The notes beneath the pieces are model-generated. The model saw only the letters and a list, made by a program, of their open reading frames with translations. It searched no databases and had not been told where the DNA came from. From CAZQBY01 sp964592405 [NCBI: uncultured archaeon] (GTDB taxonomy: Archaea > Altiarchaeota > Altiarchaeia > JAFGQM01): a stretch of DNA of 64,000 bases. Location of the stretch: assembly GCA_964592405.1 (NCBI GenBank), contig CAZQBY010000005.1, forward strand, positions 24,703 through 88,702, given 5' to 3'. The stretch's first letter is position 1. Every line of letters starts with the position of its first letter. Below, piece by piece: positions 54,014 to 63,194 of the stretch. Position numbers and translations under genes: made by a program.

Positions 54014-54847
54014 TCACTCGTTTATGAGATTCTCCAAGCCCTCACTCTTAAGGACTGCATCTATAAACTCCTCCTTGGGAGGCCGGATTCTGTATTTCTT
54101 GAAGACCTCTTCCCTGCTCAGGCCGGTCTTCTCCAGCTCTTTGCCTATGGCCTCGTCCTGAGCCTTCAGCTTCTGGATGCTCTCTTTCAGTTTCTGCTTC
54201 AGCAGCTCGCGGTTGCCGGTCTCCTTGGCCACGCGCACCTCTTCTTTCAGAGATTCCACCAGGCGCCTCTGCATCTCCAAGCGCCTGTCGAGGAGGCTCT
54301 TGATCCTCTCGCTTATCAGCTCCTCCGCCTCGGCCTTGGTTATGCCTCCCTCTTCCTTGACCCTCTGGTTTATTTTGGCCAAGAGCTGAAATCCTTCACC
54401 AGTCAGCTTCAGCGGCACGGCTATGGGATTTTTGCCAGTGCGGTAAATGACCAGTCTGTGGTTCAGAGAAAACAAGAATCTGACAAGATAGTACAGTGCG
54501 CCCAAGACTGCTATAGATGCGAGATATACACTCAGTTCCTGTGCAGTTACCGGAACACTTATGGCCTGTTCCAGTTCCTTAATGAGCAGGTCTAGAATGC
54601 TAACAGCTGGTTGAAGATAGAGGAGAGCAAATGCAAATCCCAGTAATATCAGAACCGCTGTCAGTTGCCCATAGTTCACGAGCCTCTTATGCTTGACGCC
54701 GGCTATGTCCCTATATTTCAAGGACTTGCTTCTGGGAGGAAACTTCCGGACAATGACAAGACCTTCCTTCCTGGCCTCTATGTGGGTGAGCAGAGAGTCA
54801 TAGGAAGCCAAAACTTCCCCTTCTCCTTCGAATTTCTCAAGGGTCAC
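54014..54847 (-). CDS. Membrane protein with coiled-coil C-terminus (unknown)
   Basis: A 277-aa protein: an N-terminal beta-rich segment resembling a short PH-like domain (LLTHIEARKEGLVIVRKFPPRSKSLKYRDI), two transmembrane helices (about 62-82 and 107-126), and a long charged helical C-terminus (about 155-277, SERIKSLLDRRLEMQRRLVESL). The membrane half has host-like composition (26 of 60 GC at 54601-54660), while the helical half is GC-rich (36 of 60 at 54181-54240). No family recognised. Confidence 0.65.
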   Translation of the reverse strand: MTLEKFEGEGEVLASYDSLLTHIEARKEGLVIVRKFPPRSKSLKYRDIAGVKHKRLVNYGQLTAVLILLGFAFALLYLQPAVSILDLLIKELEQAISVPVTAQELSVYLASIAVLGALYYLVRFLFSLNHRLVIYRTGKNPIAVPLKLTGEGFQLLAKINQRVKEEGGITKAEAEELISERIKSLLDRRLEMQRRLVESLKEEVRVAKETGNRELLKQKLKESIQKLKAQDEAIGKELEKTGLSREEVFKKYRIRPPKEEFIDAVLKSEGLENLINE

Positions 54848-54884
54848 GGGTAATCGTTAAATTAAGTGGATAGGCTTAAAAAGG

Positions 54885-56210
54885 TTACCTGAGAAGCTCC
54901 TCGACATGGTCGAACCTCTTCTGCAGGAGTTCCTGTGTCCCTATGTCCCTGCGATGCTCTAGGGGTCCCCTGACATAAGAGGTTGCCCTTTCGGCTATCC
55001 TCTCAGCCTCCTCAATACTGTCTGCGATGCCGGTAACTGAGATGGCACGCGAACCGGATGTGAGGATCTTGCCGTTCCTTTCGTCAACTGAGGCATAGTG
55101 CAGTCTTGCCCCAGTTTCTGCTATGGATTTTTCATCTACTGTTATCTCTACTCCCTTCTTCGGCTTAGTGGGATAACCCTCCGGGACCAGATATTTGCAG
55201 ACAGTTGCCTTCTTGGCAAACCCCATGTCCACGTCTTCCAATCCCCCATGGACCATCGCCTCCAGGACTTCGACAAAATCACCCTCAAAGAGCGAGAGAA
55301 CGTTCATCGCCTCCGGATCTCCAAAGCGGGCGTTGAACTCAATGAGTTTGAGGCCGTTGGAAGTGAGCATGAACTGGCCGTATATCACGCCCTTATAGAC
55401 CTGGCCGGTCTCTTTCTTAAGGGCCCTGACAGCTTCACGAATTGTCCTAAGTCCGAACTCATAATGTTCCTTCTTGAGGAATGGAAGGATGTAGCCCCTG
55501 CCCGTATAGGAACCCATGCCGCCGGTGTTTGGACCCCTGTCCCCTTCATATGCGCGCTTGTGGTCCTGCACCATGGGCATACCAAGTATCTCGTCAGGCG
55601 AGACAAATGCCTGCAGAGTGAATTCCTCACCTACGAGTTTTTCCTCAATGACTACAATATCCATGGTCCCGACATCCCCCCTGAGTATCTTCTTTGCATA
55701 TTCCCGGACATCCTCTTTGTTTTTGAGATGCTCCCCCATTATCTTTACACCCTTGCCTCCGGTCAGACCGGCAGGTTTAACCACCACATCCATGGCCAGA
55801 TCGTTTACAAATTCATCTACTTCCTCAGGGGTTACAAGGATTTTGAATATTGGGGTACCCGGTATGTTGTATTTCTTCATCAGGTGTCGGGTGAATGCCT
55901 TATCCGTTTCTAAGCGAGCGGCACTTTTGTTTGGACTTGCGACATCCACATTCCGCTCTTCCAGTGCATCTGCAACACCCGCCTCCAGCGGTGCCTCTGG
56001 GCCTATGATGGCAAGCTTTACCCCTTTGGAGCTTGCCCACTTTGCAACACCTGTCGGATCGCAGATATCTCCTACCGTATACTCTCGGCACAATCTGGCA
56101 ATCCCGGGATTTTTCCTGGACATGTAGGCATAGAGCTCAGCATCGCTTTTGCAAATAACTTCGGCTATCGCATGTTCCCTCGCACCGTTGCCAACAAGCA
56201 GAACTTTCAT
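54885..56210 (-). CDS. purD: Phosphoribosylamine-glycine ligase (GARS)
   Basis: ATP-grasp enzyme, second step of purine synthesis. VLLVGNGAREHAIAE at the N-terminus, VVKPAGLTGGKGVKI (ATP loop), DHKRAYEGDRGPNTGGMGSY and EFNARFGDPEA (metal site) are canonical. I start at ATG 56210 (441 aa); the frame is open 30 codons further upstream, but that segment is a hydrophobic string coded by AT-rich repeats and unknown in this cytoplasmic family. Confidence 0.94.
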   Translation of the reverse strand: MKVLLVGNGAREHAIAEVICKSDAELYAYMSRKNPGIARLCREYTVGDICDPTGVAKWASSKGVKLAIIGPEAPLEAGVADALEERNVDVASPNKSAARLETDKAFTRHLMKKYNIPGTPIFKILVTPEEVDEFVNDLAMDVVVKPAGLTGGKGVKIMGEHLKNKEDVREYAKKILRGDVGTMDIVVIEEKLVGEEFTLQAFVSPDEILGMPMVQDHKRAYEGDRGPNTGGMGSYTGRGYILPFLKKEHYEFGLRTIREAVRALKKETGQVYKGVIYGQFMLTSNGLKLIEFNARFGDPEAMNVLSLFEGDFVEVLEAMVHGGLEDVDMGFAKKATVCKYLVPEGYPTKPKKGVEITVDEKSIAETGARLHYASVDERNGKILTSGSRAISVTGIADSIEEAERIAERATSYVRGPLEHRRDIGTQELLQKRFDHVEELLR

Positions 56211-56259
56211 CTTAGCGGGGGAATTTGTAGTTAAAAATATAAAAGAACATAATAAGCCA

Positions 56260-56362
56260 GCAAATAAAACAACAAAGCAAGCTAACAATAAAAACAACAA
56301 AGCAAATAAAACAACCTAGCAGATAAACAACAAATAGTCCGGTATAAGCGATTCGTTATATA
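56260..56362. repeat. AT-rich short direct repeats upstream of purD
   Basis: AACAACAAAGCAA occurs at 56268-56280 and 56293-56305, and GCAAATAAAACAAC at 56260-56273 and 56302-56315; AGCGATT followed by GTTATA is repeated at about 56347 and 56366. The region is the purD promoter side and lies downstream of the secretion ATPase. Replication slippage is a sufficient explanation. Confidence 0.5.
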
Positions 56363-56375
56363 TAAAGCGATTTTG

Positions 56376-58760
56376 TTATACTTTGGATGCTCTTATTGCC
56401 AGCCGTCTTGCCTTGGCCTGCGCTGCCTTTTTGTCCTGCAGCTCTTCCAGCTTCTTCTTGCGCGCAATAAGGGGCTTTACATAACGCTCATCTACCCATG
56501 TTTTCCAGTCCGAGTATATTTTCTCATAATCAATCTCCTTTCCGGCAGATTTCATCTCCTCCCCTATAAGCTGCATCTGGTTGTGGATAGGAACGGTGTA
56601 CTTGCTCTCCAGGATTATCGGGAGATCATATTTCCTCCTCACCTCAACCAAATAGTTCTTTGTTTTGGCCCTCAGGTTTATTTCGTTCCAGATGTCCTGA
56701 AAACTTATGCCACGCATGCGCATTATCTTCTCAAATATCTCGCTCTCCTTGGTTGTCTCATATATCTTCTCATCAATGTAGAGTTTGTTAAGTTCCCAAT
56801 CATCCGTCTTGGCTGTATATGTCAGTATGTCTTCAAACCCGTTTTCCAGATAGGGGTCATGCTCCCAGTGCTTCTTGACCTCCGTAACCTGTATGACCCT
56901 CCTGTGTTTGGCAAGCGAACCCTTGAAGCGTATGGGCGCGCAGACAATGACCAAATCCGTTGCCTTGAAAGATGTGGTTGGTACACCCAAATCATTGACT
57001 ATCCTGTCCCATACAGAATATGCGCTTTCACCATGTATTGTTCCCATTACTACATTACCGACGGCGCCAACCCGCATTGCCTCATAGAGGACTTTGGCCT
57101 CAGTCGAACGTACCTCACCAACTATGAGAACCGAGTCTCCCAGCCTCAAAGCCGTTCTCAGCGCTTCTTCAGGTGCTATCTCACTCTCAGTCTGGGATGT
57201 CTGAATTGCGGAACGTGTCTTGAGTCTCTGTATGTTAAGACCAAGTCCCTTCATATACTCAACAGGAAGTTCAAGCGTATCCTCCTGTGTCAGTATCCTT
57301 AGATTCTGCGGTATCTCCAAAATCAGGGCATTCAGGAATGAGGTCTTGCCCGATCCCCTTGAACCGGTAACGATTGTGGATGCCTGCGCGTCAATGAAAA
57401 AGGATAGCAAGCCTGCCCCAAGGGGGTTTATCATCTTCACATCTATGAATTGCGGGAGGGTCCATGGAGTCTCCTTGTGGCGCCGAAATGTCAGTGATAT
57501 GCCATTCGGGCTTAGAGGCTTTCCTATCACACAAATCCTTGAGGACAGAATGTTGAGGTCCATGTCCAAAACAGGGTGGGATTCGTCAAACGGCCTTCCG
57601 GATATCGCCCTGAATTTGGATATCATGCTGCGCGCTTCATCAATTGTATATATTATGTTGGTTTCACACTGGCCATATTGGGAGTGGACCAGATAAACAG
57701 GATAACGGCCTATCGGGGCGTCTATATAAATGTCAGTTACCCGGTCATCAGAAAGTACAGTCTCCAGGAGACCAAAACCCACAGTATATCTGGCAACTAT
57801 CTTGGCCAGTTTCTGTAAATCCCTATACTCAAGTTTTATCTTATTCTGCTCAGCTATGTCGGCTAGTGTCCCCTCATATATACGCTCAAAATAGCGTCTG
57901 GTCTCGCTTGGATCCTCAAATTCAACACCCTCTATCTTCTGTTCTGATACAAGTTCCTTGGTCTTGTTCAGCAGGAAATACTGGTCCGGGGCAAGTGAGT
58001 ATTCTGGAGGATAGAGGTAATAAAGATATGATATCTTCTCCGGATGTTTATAAATCTCCACTTCTGAATCTCCAATTGTGTAAGAGTCCACAAGCTCGAC
58101 TCCTTTGGGGGCAGTGGTCTCAAGGCGGGTGCGTATGAATGTAGGTTTTATGGAACTTTCAAGTATGGTTTTGTAGATAGTGCGGCCAGTTGGAACCTTA
58201 TGCAGCTTTGATATCACCATACTGGCACGCCTTATAAGGGTTGTTGCTTCTAGGAGATTTTTTACTTCCATCAGGGTTTTGATATAGGGCTGCGAGCACT
58301 TCTGGTAGGCGGCATCCCCCTGCTGGTATCTGGCCCTTTCCTTTTCGAGTTCCTTCCTGAGATTAAAGTAGGCGGCAACAGGATCGGTTCTCAGGAGGTT
58401 GTGCACCAGATTTGTAACATAATCTATTCTTTCGGGGAGATATTTGTCACAGCCCTCCACGCCAAGGTGGCTTGGACTCCAAATCCTTTCCGATTTGAGA
58501 CGGCTGAGGACCTGTGCAATCTCCTTCAGTATCCGCGTTTGTTGCTCGTTGTAGAGATGTTCGTAAAACTCCTCCAGATTTATGGAATCGACATCCGGAT
58601 GCTCTACCAGCTTATCAAGGGTGCGGGCCATGCACTGGGGATAATCTGCCACAGATGAACCATAGACGCAGTTGCGGCAGTTCACAACCATCTCTTTCTT
58701 GCCCTCGCTATGCTTTATCATTGCACCGCAGGTTTTCAGCATATCTATGGTTTCAACCAT
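56376..58760 (-). CDS. Type II/IV secretion-system ATPase (GspE/TadA/VirB11 family)
   Basis: Hexameric motor for assembly of archaeal type IV pilus-like structures. The N-terminal half (about 1-300) is helical with a cysteine cluster CRNC plus QC near residues 28-45, probably zinc-binding. The ATPase half carries the N-terminal domain GFGLLETVLSDDRVTDIYIDAP, Walker A GSRGSGKTS, Asp box TQEDTLELP, Walker B LIVGEVRSTEA and the His box MGTIHGES. I start at ATG 58760 (794 aa); 23 extra upstream codons are open. A TTAAATAA element about 25 nt upstream suggests a leaderless mRNA. No membrane platform (TadC/GspF) gene adjoins; an archaeosortase and pilin-like protein are divergent from it. Confidence 0.92.
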   Translation of the reverse strand: MVETIDMLKTCGAMIKHSEGKKEMVVNCRNCVYGSSVADYPQCMARTLDKLVEHPDVDSINLEEFYEHLYNEQQTRILKEIAQVLSRLKSERIWSPSHLGVEGCDKYLPERIDYVTNLVHNLLRTDPVAAYFNLRKELEKERARYQQGDAAYQKCSQPYIKTLMEVKNLLEATTLIRRASMVISKLHKVPTGRTIYKTILESSIKPTFIRTRLETTAPKGVELVDSYTIGDSEVEIYKHPEKISYLYYLYPPEYSLAPDQYFLLNKTKELVSEQKIEGVEFEDPSETRRYFERIYEGTLADIAEQNKIKLEYRDLQKLAKIVARYTVGFGLLETVLSDDRVTDIYIDAPIGRYPVYLVHSQYGQCETNIIYTIDEARSMISKFRAISGRPFDESHPVLDMDLNILSSRICVIGKPLSPNGISLTFRRHKETPWTLPQFIDVKMINPLGAGLLSFFIDAQASTIVTGSRGSGKTSFLNALILEIPQNLRILTQEDTLELPVEYMKGLGLNIQRLKTRSAIQTSQTESEIAPEEALRTALRLGDSVLIVGEVRSTEAKVLYEAMRVGAVGNVVMGTIHGESAYSVWDRIVNDLGVPTTSFKATDLVIVCAPIRFKGSLAKHRRVIQVTEVKKHWEHDPYLENGFEDILTYTAKTDDWELNKLYIDEKIYETTKESEIFEKIMRMRGISFQDIWNEINLRAKTKNYLVEVRRKYDLPIILESKYTVPIHNQMQLIGEEMKSAGKEIDYEKIYSDWKTWVDERYVKPLIARKKKLEELQDKKAAQAKARRLAIRASKV

Positions 58761-58864
58761 TTTTGGGTGGTTATTTAATTTGAGATGTCTTAAAAATCGA
58801 CCTTCATGCATCCAACGCTTTTTGAGCACTTTTTATCCCGCCACCCGTATAGGTTCTAGAAAAA

Positions 58865-59530
58865 ATGACCGGAGAGGGGCAGGGGAAGGGGCCCGGATTG
58901 GCCGGAGAGAGAGAAATCCAGATAGATGCAGACAGGGGCAGCATCCAAGAGCAGTCGGGTTTTTGCAATGGTCTAAAGGGTTTTTGCAATAGCCTGAGGA
59001 GGGACCTGCAGGATGTGGAAGGCATAAGAAATGCCCTCTATTTTCTACTGGTATTCGCCGCATCCTTTATCCTCATGATCCTAGTGATAATACCTATAAC
59101 CTCCCCATTCTGGTCGGCCATGGGATCACTCCATGCCGGGGCTGCCCAGTGGATATTGTCCGAATTTGGCATAGAATCACAGACCAATGCCAATGTATTG
59201 GTCATGGATGTTCAGGGAAAGGAGACGCATTTCCTCATATCCCGGCTCTGTTCCGGAGACATCGAGACAGCTCTGCTCATATCCCTGATAATAGCATCGC
59301 TTGACATCCTGCTGGTATGGCGGATTCTTGGAGTTCTTGTGGGCACTGTGCTGCTTTTATCAATAAACCCCCTGAGAATAGCCCTGACCCTAGCGATAAC
59401 CAAGAACTCCGGCATGGCTACCGGCGATCTCTACCATAACATCATCTTCAGACTTTTCTTGTTTGTAATATTGGTATTATACTATTTCGCCTGGTATCGA
59501 ATTTTCGCTGGGCGCAGGTGCAGGCCGTGA
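58865..59530 (+). CDS. Archaeosortase/exosortase-family protein
   Basis: Predicted membrane transpeptidase that processes C-terminally tagged surface proteins. The catalytic triad is readable: Cys129 in SRLCSGDIE, Arg171 in INPLRIALT, and His191 in DLYHNIIFRL. About five helices (57-80, 120s-145, 147-168, 168-180 and 193-212) follow a hydrophilic 50-residue N-terminus; at 221 aa this is a small family member lacking the first helices of ArtA. A short direct repeat (AGGGTTTTTGCAAT twice, around 58957-58993) duplicates GFCN in the N-terminus. It overlaps or abuts the pilin-like gene, so the two form an operon. Confidence 0.85.
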   Translation: MTGEGQGKGPGLAGEREIQIDADRGSIQEQSGFCNGLKGFCNSLRRDLQDVEGIRNALYFLLVFAASFILMILVIIPITSPFWSAMGSLHAGAAQWILSEFGIESQTNANVLVMDVQGKETHFLISRLCSGDIETALLISLIIASLDILLVWRILGVLVGTVLLLSINPLRIALTLAITKNSGMATGDLYHNIIFRLFLFVILVLYYFAWYRIFAGRRCRP

Positions 59531-59556
59531 AAAAAACTATACAAAAAACTCGGATC

Positions 59557-62325
59557 ATGGTGGATAAGAAGGGGTTTAGCACCCTGCTCCTCATACTTCT
59601 GGGATTCGTCTTCTTCCTAATAACAGGTATCATAGTTTTCCAAATACAGACAGAGAACGAACAGATAATTGATAGCACTCGCTCACAGACCGGCGAAAGC
59701 AGATTGAATTTCATTGCACAGGCTATCCAGACGGACTTTTACAACACCTTCCTTCAGGGAGAGTTTGAGAATATAGTTGCGACATTCCTTGAAGGAGAGG
59801 AGCACATCATTGACCCGTATAAGACTTTCAAGCAGAACATGGGCGGCAAGCTTGAGCAGTACCTATCTGACGCAGCAAACTCACTTGTGAGAGAGGGAGC
59901 AGCTGCACAGCTCTATGCTGATGCCTATAGTGCTATCCCCACCATTTCATGCACTCCGCGAGAGTCAAGGGGAGGGTCTGCACAGGTCTGGGTAAGGGAA
60001 TCCGAGAATGGTGTTCTGGAACTGACCGGAATGACACTTGGTCAGAAAATATTCTGCATGGACACAGATGAGGACAGCAGCTTGGAAATATTGCTCACAG
60101 CCCGCAACTACTGGCTCTCTACTAGGGCCATAAAGATGCACAATATGGCAGTAAAGGCCATAAAATCGGCCAAGCTACAACTGGACGGGGAAGAAGGTGT
60201 GGCACAGATACTGAGTGGATGGAAACTGGCCAATGATGCAGATGTCAGAAGCCAGTTACTTCACGGGCCTGAGGGCTGGATACAGAAAGTAAGTTTGATA
60301 AGTGCCCTCACGGCAATGGAGGAGGATGGTATAGTTCTCGAGCCACTCAGTGTTAGCATAAGCAATGGGAGGGGTGAGCCATTCACCGCAAATGACATAG
60401 AAAAATTCGTCTGCTATGGCGATGTCAAAAGAGGGGCTGAGGGCATCAGTGAGCCGGCACAAACCTGCCGGCCAGATGATATCGAACTGGTGCTGGGCGA
60501 GGAGCCTCCGCAGGGGGAGAGCAATCTGGTTTCCCTGAACTTCAAACCGGATATGAGTAAAACCAAGTTTAGAATCACCGTGGAAGAGGCCGGGGTGAAG
60601 CTGGAACTGGAAATACCCGGCTTGGTTGAGCTTTTGGGTAAACTGTTAGAAGAAGCACTCACTGAATCATCATCCAGTGGTTATGCCAGATATAGCGGAG
60701 TTACCCACCTCTGCAATGCATTTAGGGGAAAACCCAGCTCGGTGACTATAAGCGGGAGCATATTGGAAACAAAAAAGGAGTTCATACCCCCGGGGATGGG
60801 GGACAATATCATCAGAATGCGCTTCAGGAGCACACCACAGAGCCTGGATACCTCCCAAATAACGAATGATGTTGACTGTGATGATGGCACCCACACGGAT
60901 GTTATAAAACAGAACGTCATAGACATGCTCACCGATGATGGGAAGAGACAATTCCGCTTTAGGGTTGAGAAAGGCCCAGATGGCAAAACGGCGATAAAAC
61001 AGGAAGATATAGATGAGCTACAGAGGCTCATAAATGCAAATCCCATGGTAGCCACCACTGGAGAGAACCGGGTGATTAACCTTCATGGAAGGGTAACTAT
61101 TAAGGGAGAAACTGTCCACCTGACACCATCTAGTGAATCTCCCCGTCTTGGTGGCGGCAGCGCAGGCAGTGAGGGTGGGGCCGGGATTGAGAGCAGTGTT
61201 CTTGGGGGTGAAGAGCAGACAACTCCTGCGGGTCCTGTTGGGGAACCTATCAGTGAGCTGAATAAGATCATGAGGCGGGCCGAGGAAGCCGCTGGGGAGC
61301 TTTCAAGGGCCGGAAGTTTAAAAGGCGCTGAGGCCTTTGGCCGCACGGCCACCGCCGTCTGCAAGCTTATGGGGCTAAGACACTGGATGGATATGGGCGA
61401 TATTGGCAAGGCGCTAATGGCAATGTGCGGAATAGGAAACATCTTTGGAGATGTCGAGACAAAAACCCTTTGTGATCTTGCTGCACTTTATCAGGCAGTG
61501 AACAGCGGCAGTATGCGCACAGTCCTCGCGATGCTTTCAGGTATTCTGAGCAAACAGGGGTTCGATTTTGTGGTGACTGGGGATATGATACAGGCAGCTT
61601 TACAGACCGGGGATGTGGAGAATGTTCTGATGGCTGTCTCAACCGCCGCCAGACTTTCCGGAGACATAGAGACTGCCGATTATCTGGCACAACTCGCCCA
61701 GATTATACATGGTGTCAAAAGCGGCAATGTATTAGGTCTGGTTGCCAATCTCCTCAGCAGACTGGGTGACAATGAGCTGGCAGGTCTCTGGTCGGCATTG
61801 GATGGTATATGGAGAGGGGTACAGAATGGCGACCTTACGGCGGCATTGGGAAGCATGTTAAACTTGGCTAGAAGACTGGGTTATGAGGGCATACTTGCGC
61901 AGGTCATAAATCAGGTGCAGGGACAGTTCAACATGATTCTTGATTGGAGCAATGCCTTGGATGTATGCAGGGGCAAGATACCATGGGATCTGGTATGTAT
62001 GGAACCCAGTATCGGCAGCGCGGTTTGCAAGCCAGAGACTAGACCATGCATAGGTGGTGGCATTGGTAAATTCAGTCACGCCATGCCAAGCCTAGAATTA
62101 CCCAAGCTTTGCAATGATATGTTTTTCAGTTTGGGCTTCCAGATAGACTGTGTCTGCGTTTATGTTTGCACACCTGCGACCGGACCACCTCATAATGAGT
62201 GGTATCCAAGAACAGTACGTGTAGATCTTAATATGGTCATGATGCTCTTGGATGAAGAACTCTACAAACGTGCAATAGGAGCCCATCTTGGTGATCTTTT
62301 GGGTTACTGTAAGATGGATCCATAG
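59557..62325 (+). CDS. 922-aa pilin-like surface protein with helical repeats
   Basis: No named family recognised. From ATG 59557 the N-terminus is MVDKKGFSTLLL: a four-residue basic leader, G6-F7 prepilin-type junction and a hydrophobic helix to about residue 29, without glutamate at +5. In-frame GTG codons at 59518 and 59527 (the latter overlapping the archaeosortase stop as GTGA) are alternative starts. Residues 50-132 are homologous to the protein at 17877. After a central domain and a Gly/Ser linker (around 535-555), four tandem helical repeats of about 36-40 residues follow (each with a VxxGDxxxxL-type start), then a cysteine-rich end. No C-terminal sorting helix, so it is not an evident archaeosortase substrate. 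Confidence 0.82.
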   Translation: MVDKKGFSTLLLILLGFVFFLITGIIVFQIQTENEQIIDSTRSQTGESRLNFIAQAIQTDFYNTFLQGEFENIVATFLEGEEHIIDPYKTFKQNMGGKLEQYLSDAANSLVREGAAAQLYADAYSAIPTISCTPRESRGGSAQVWVRESENGVLELTGMTLGQKIFCMDTDEDSSLEILLTARNYWLSTRAIKMHNMAVKAIKSAKLQLDGEEGVAQILSGWKLANDADVRSQLLHGPEGWIQKVSLISALTAMEEDGIVLEPLSVSISNGRGEPFTANDIEKFVCYGDVKRGAEGISEPAQTCRPDDIELVLGEEPPQGESNLVSLNFKPDMSKTKFRITVEEAGVKLELEIPGLVELLGKLLEEALTESSSSGYARYSGVTHLCNAFRGKPSSVTISGSILETKKEFIPPGMGDNIIRMRFRSTPQSLDTSQITNDVDCDDGTHTDVIKQNVIDMLTDDGKRQFRFRVEKGPDGKTAIKQEDIDELQRLINANPMVATTGENRVINLHGRVTIKGETVHLTPSSESPRLGGGSAGSEGGAGIESSVLGGEEQTTPAGPVGEPISELNKIMRRAEEAAGELSRAGSLKGAEAFGRTATAVCKLMGLRHWMDMGDIGKALMAMCGIGNIFGDVETKTLCDLAALYQAVNSGSMRTVLAMLSGILSKQGFDFVVTGDMIQAALQTGDVENVLMAVSTAARLSGDIETADYLAQLAQIIHGVKSGNVLGLVANLLSRLGDNELAGLWSALDGIWRGVQNGDLTAALGSMLNLARRLGYEGILAQVINQVQGQFNMILDWSNALDVCRGKIPWDLVCMEPSIGSAVCKPETRPCIGGGIGKFSHAMPSLELPKLCNDMFFSLGFQIDCVCVYVCTPATGPPHNEWYPRTVRVDLNMVMMLLDEELYKRAIGAHLGDLLGYCKMDP

Positions 62326-62366
62326 ACCATAAAAAGGCGTAGTGGTTATTGATATGAAAGCAAAAA

Positions 62367-63194
62367 ATGAAAGCTTCGGCCGTGCCTAGACTAATGCGCT
62401 TGGAGAACAGCGCAATGGCGGGCGTCGCCGTAGCCATAGGCTTCATTATTGCAGGAGGACTCAAATTAGGGGATGCTGGTTCATGGGTTGGAATAATCCT
62501 TGCAATAGTCTCGGTCTTCATGATAACCGGAGCCGGCAACACAATCAACGATTATTATGACAGAGACGCCGACAGAAAAAATGCGCCGCATCGTCCGATA
62601 CCTTCGGGCGACATCTCTCCAAGGCATGCCCTTTATCTTGCGATGATATTGTTTTTGGCAGGAGTATTCATTTCTTCCTTCATAAACTACGCCTGCTTGG
62701 CATTGGCCGGTTTTAATTCCATATTACTTTTCCTCTATGGACGTAATCTCAAGTCCAGCTTCTTTGTGGGGAATGTGGCAGTATCCTACCTGACAGCCTC
62801 AACATTTATCTACGGCGCCCTCGTTATCCAGAACCCACTACCGACGATATTCCTTGTCCTGCTGGCGTTTCTTGTCAATGTCGGGAGGGAAATGATTGGA
62901 GATGCCGGAGACATAGAGGGTGACAGAAAGGCGGGCATAACGACAATAGCAACCAGACTTGGCATAAGGAAAACATGGTTATACGGGCGCGCATACATAG
63001 TGGCAGCCATACTCCTGAGTCCCATACCTTATCTGACAGGTATAATGGACCTTTATTATGTTGGTCCTGTGCTGATAGCAGATGGTATATTTGTTGTTTC
63101 AATAATTACATCCAGCGCCAAGCTGAATCAACAGTTAACCAAAATAGGCATGTTTATAGGACTTGTGGCATTCCTGCTGGGAGCAGTCCTATAA
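62367..63194 (+). CDS. Digeranylgeranylglyceryl phosphate synthase (UbiA family)
   Basis: Adds the second geranylgeranyl chain to GGGP, completing the archaeol core with the enzyme at 33091. Eight or nine helices; the two aspartate-rich prenyl-diphosphate sites are NTINDYYDRDADRKN (about 58-72) and GDAGDIEGDRKAG (about 176-188). HRPIPSGDIS is typical of the archaeal lipid branch of UbiA. Length 275 aa. The final bases interlock with the thymidylate kinase stop. Confidence 0.92.
   Translation: MKASAVPRLMRLENSAMAGVAVAIGFIIAGGLKLGDAGSWVGIILAIVSVFMITGAGNTINDYYDRDADRKNAPHRPIPSGDISPRHALYLAMILFLAGVFISSFINYACLALAGFNSILLFLYGRNLKSSFFVGNVAVSYLTASTFIYGALVIQNPLPTIFLVLLAFLVNVGREMIGDAGDIEGDRKAGITTIATRLGIRKTWLYGRAYIVAAILLSPIPYLTGIMDLYYVGPVLIADGIFVVSIITSSAKLNQQLTKIGMFIGLVAFLLGAVL

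Noticed and set aside
54123-54595. Plus-strand frames inside the 54014-54847 membrane protein and inside purD (55098-55913)
   Set aside because: Antisense to genes with clear membrane/coiled-coil or ATP-grasp features; no independent start signals or motifs.
56211-56300. Signal-anchor-like N-terminus on PurD
   Set aside because: PurD is cytoplasmic; the hydrophobic codons are a reading of AT-rich repeats, and the family start is at 56210.
56260-56362. CRISPR-like repeats upstream of purD
   Set aside because: Short, irregular, AT-only repeats without unique spacers; slippage explains them.
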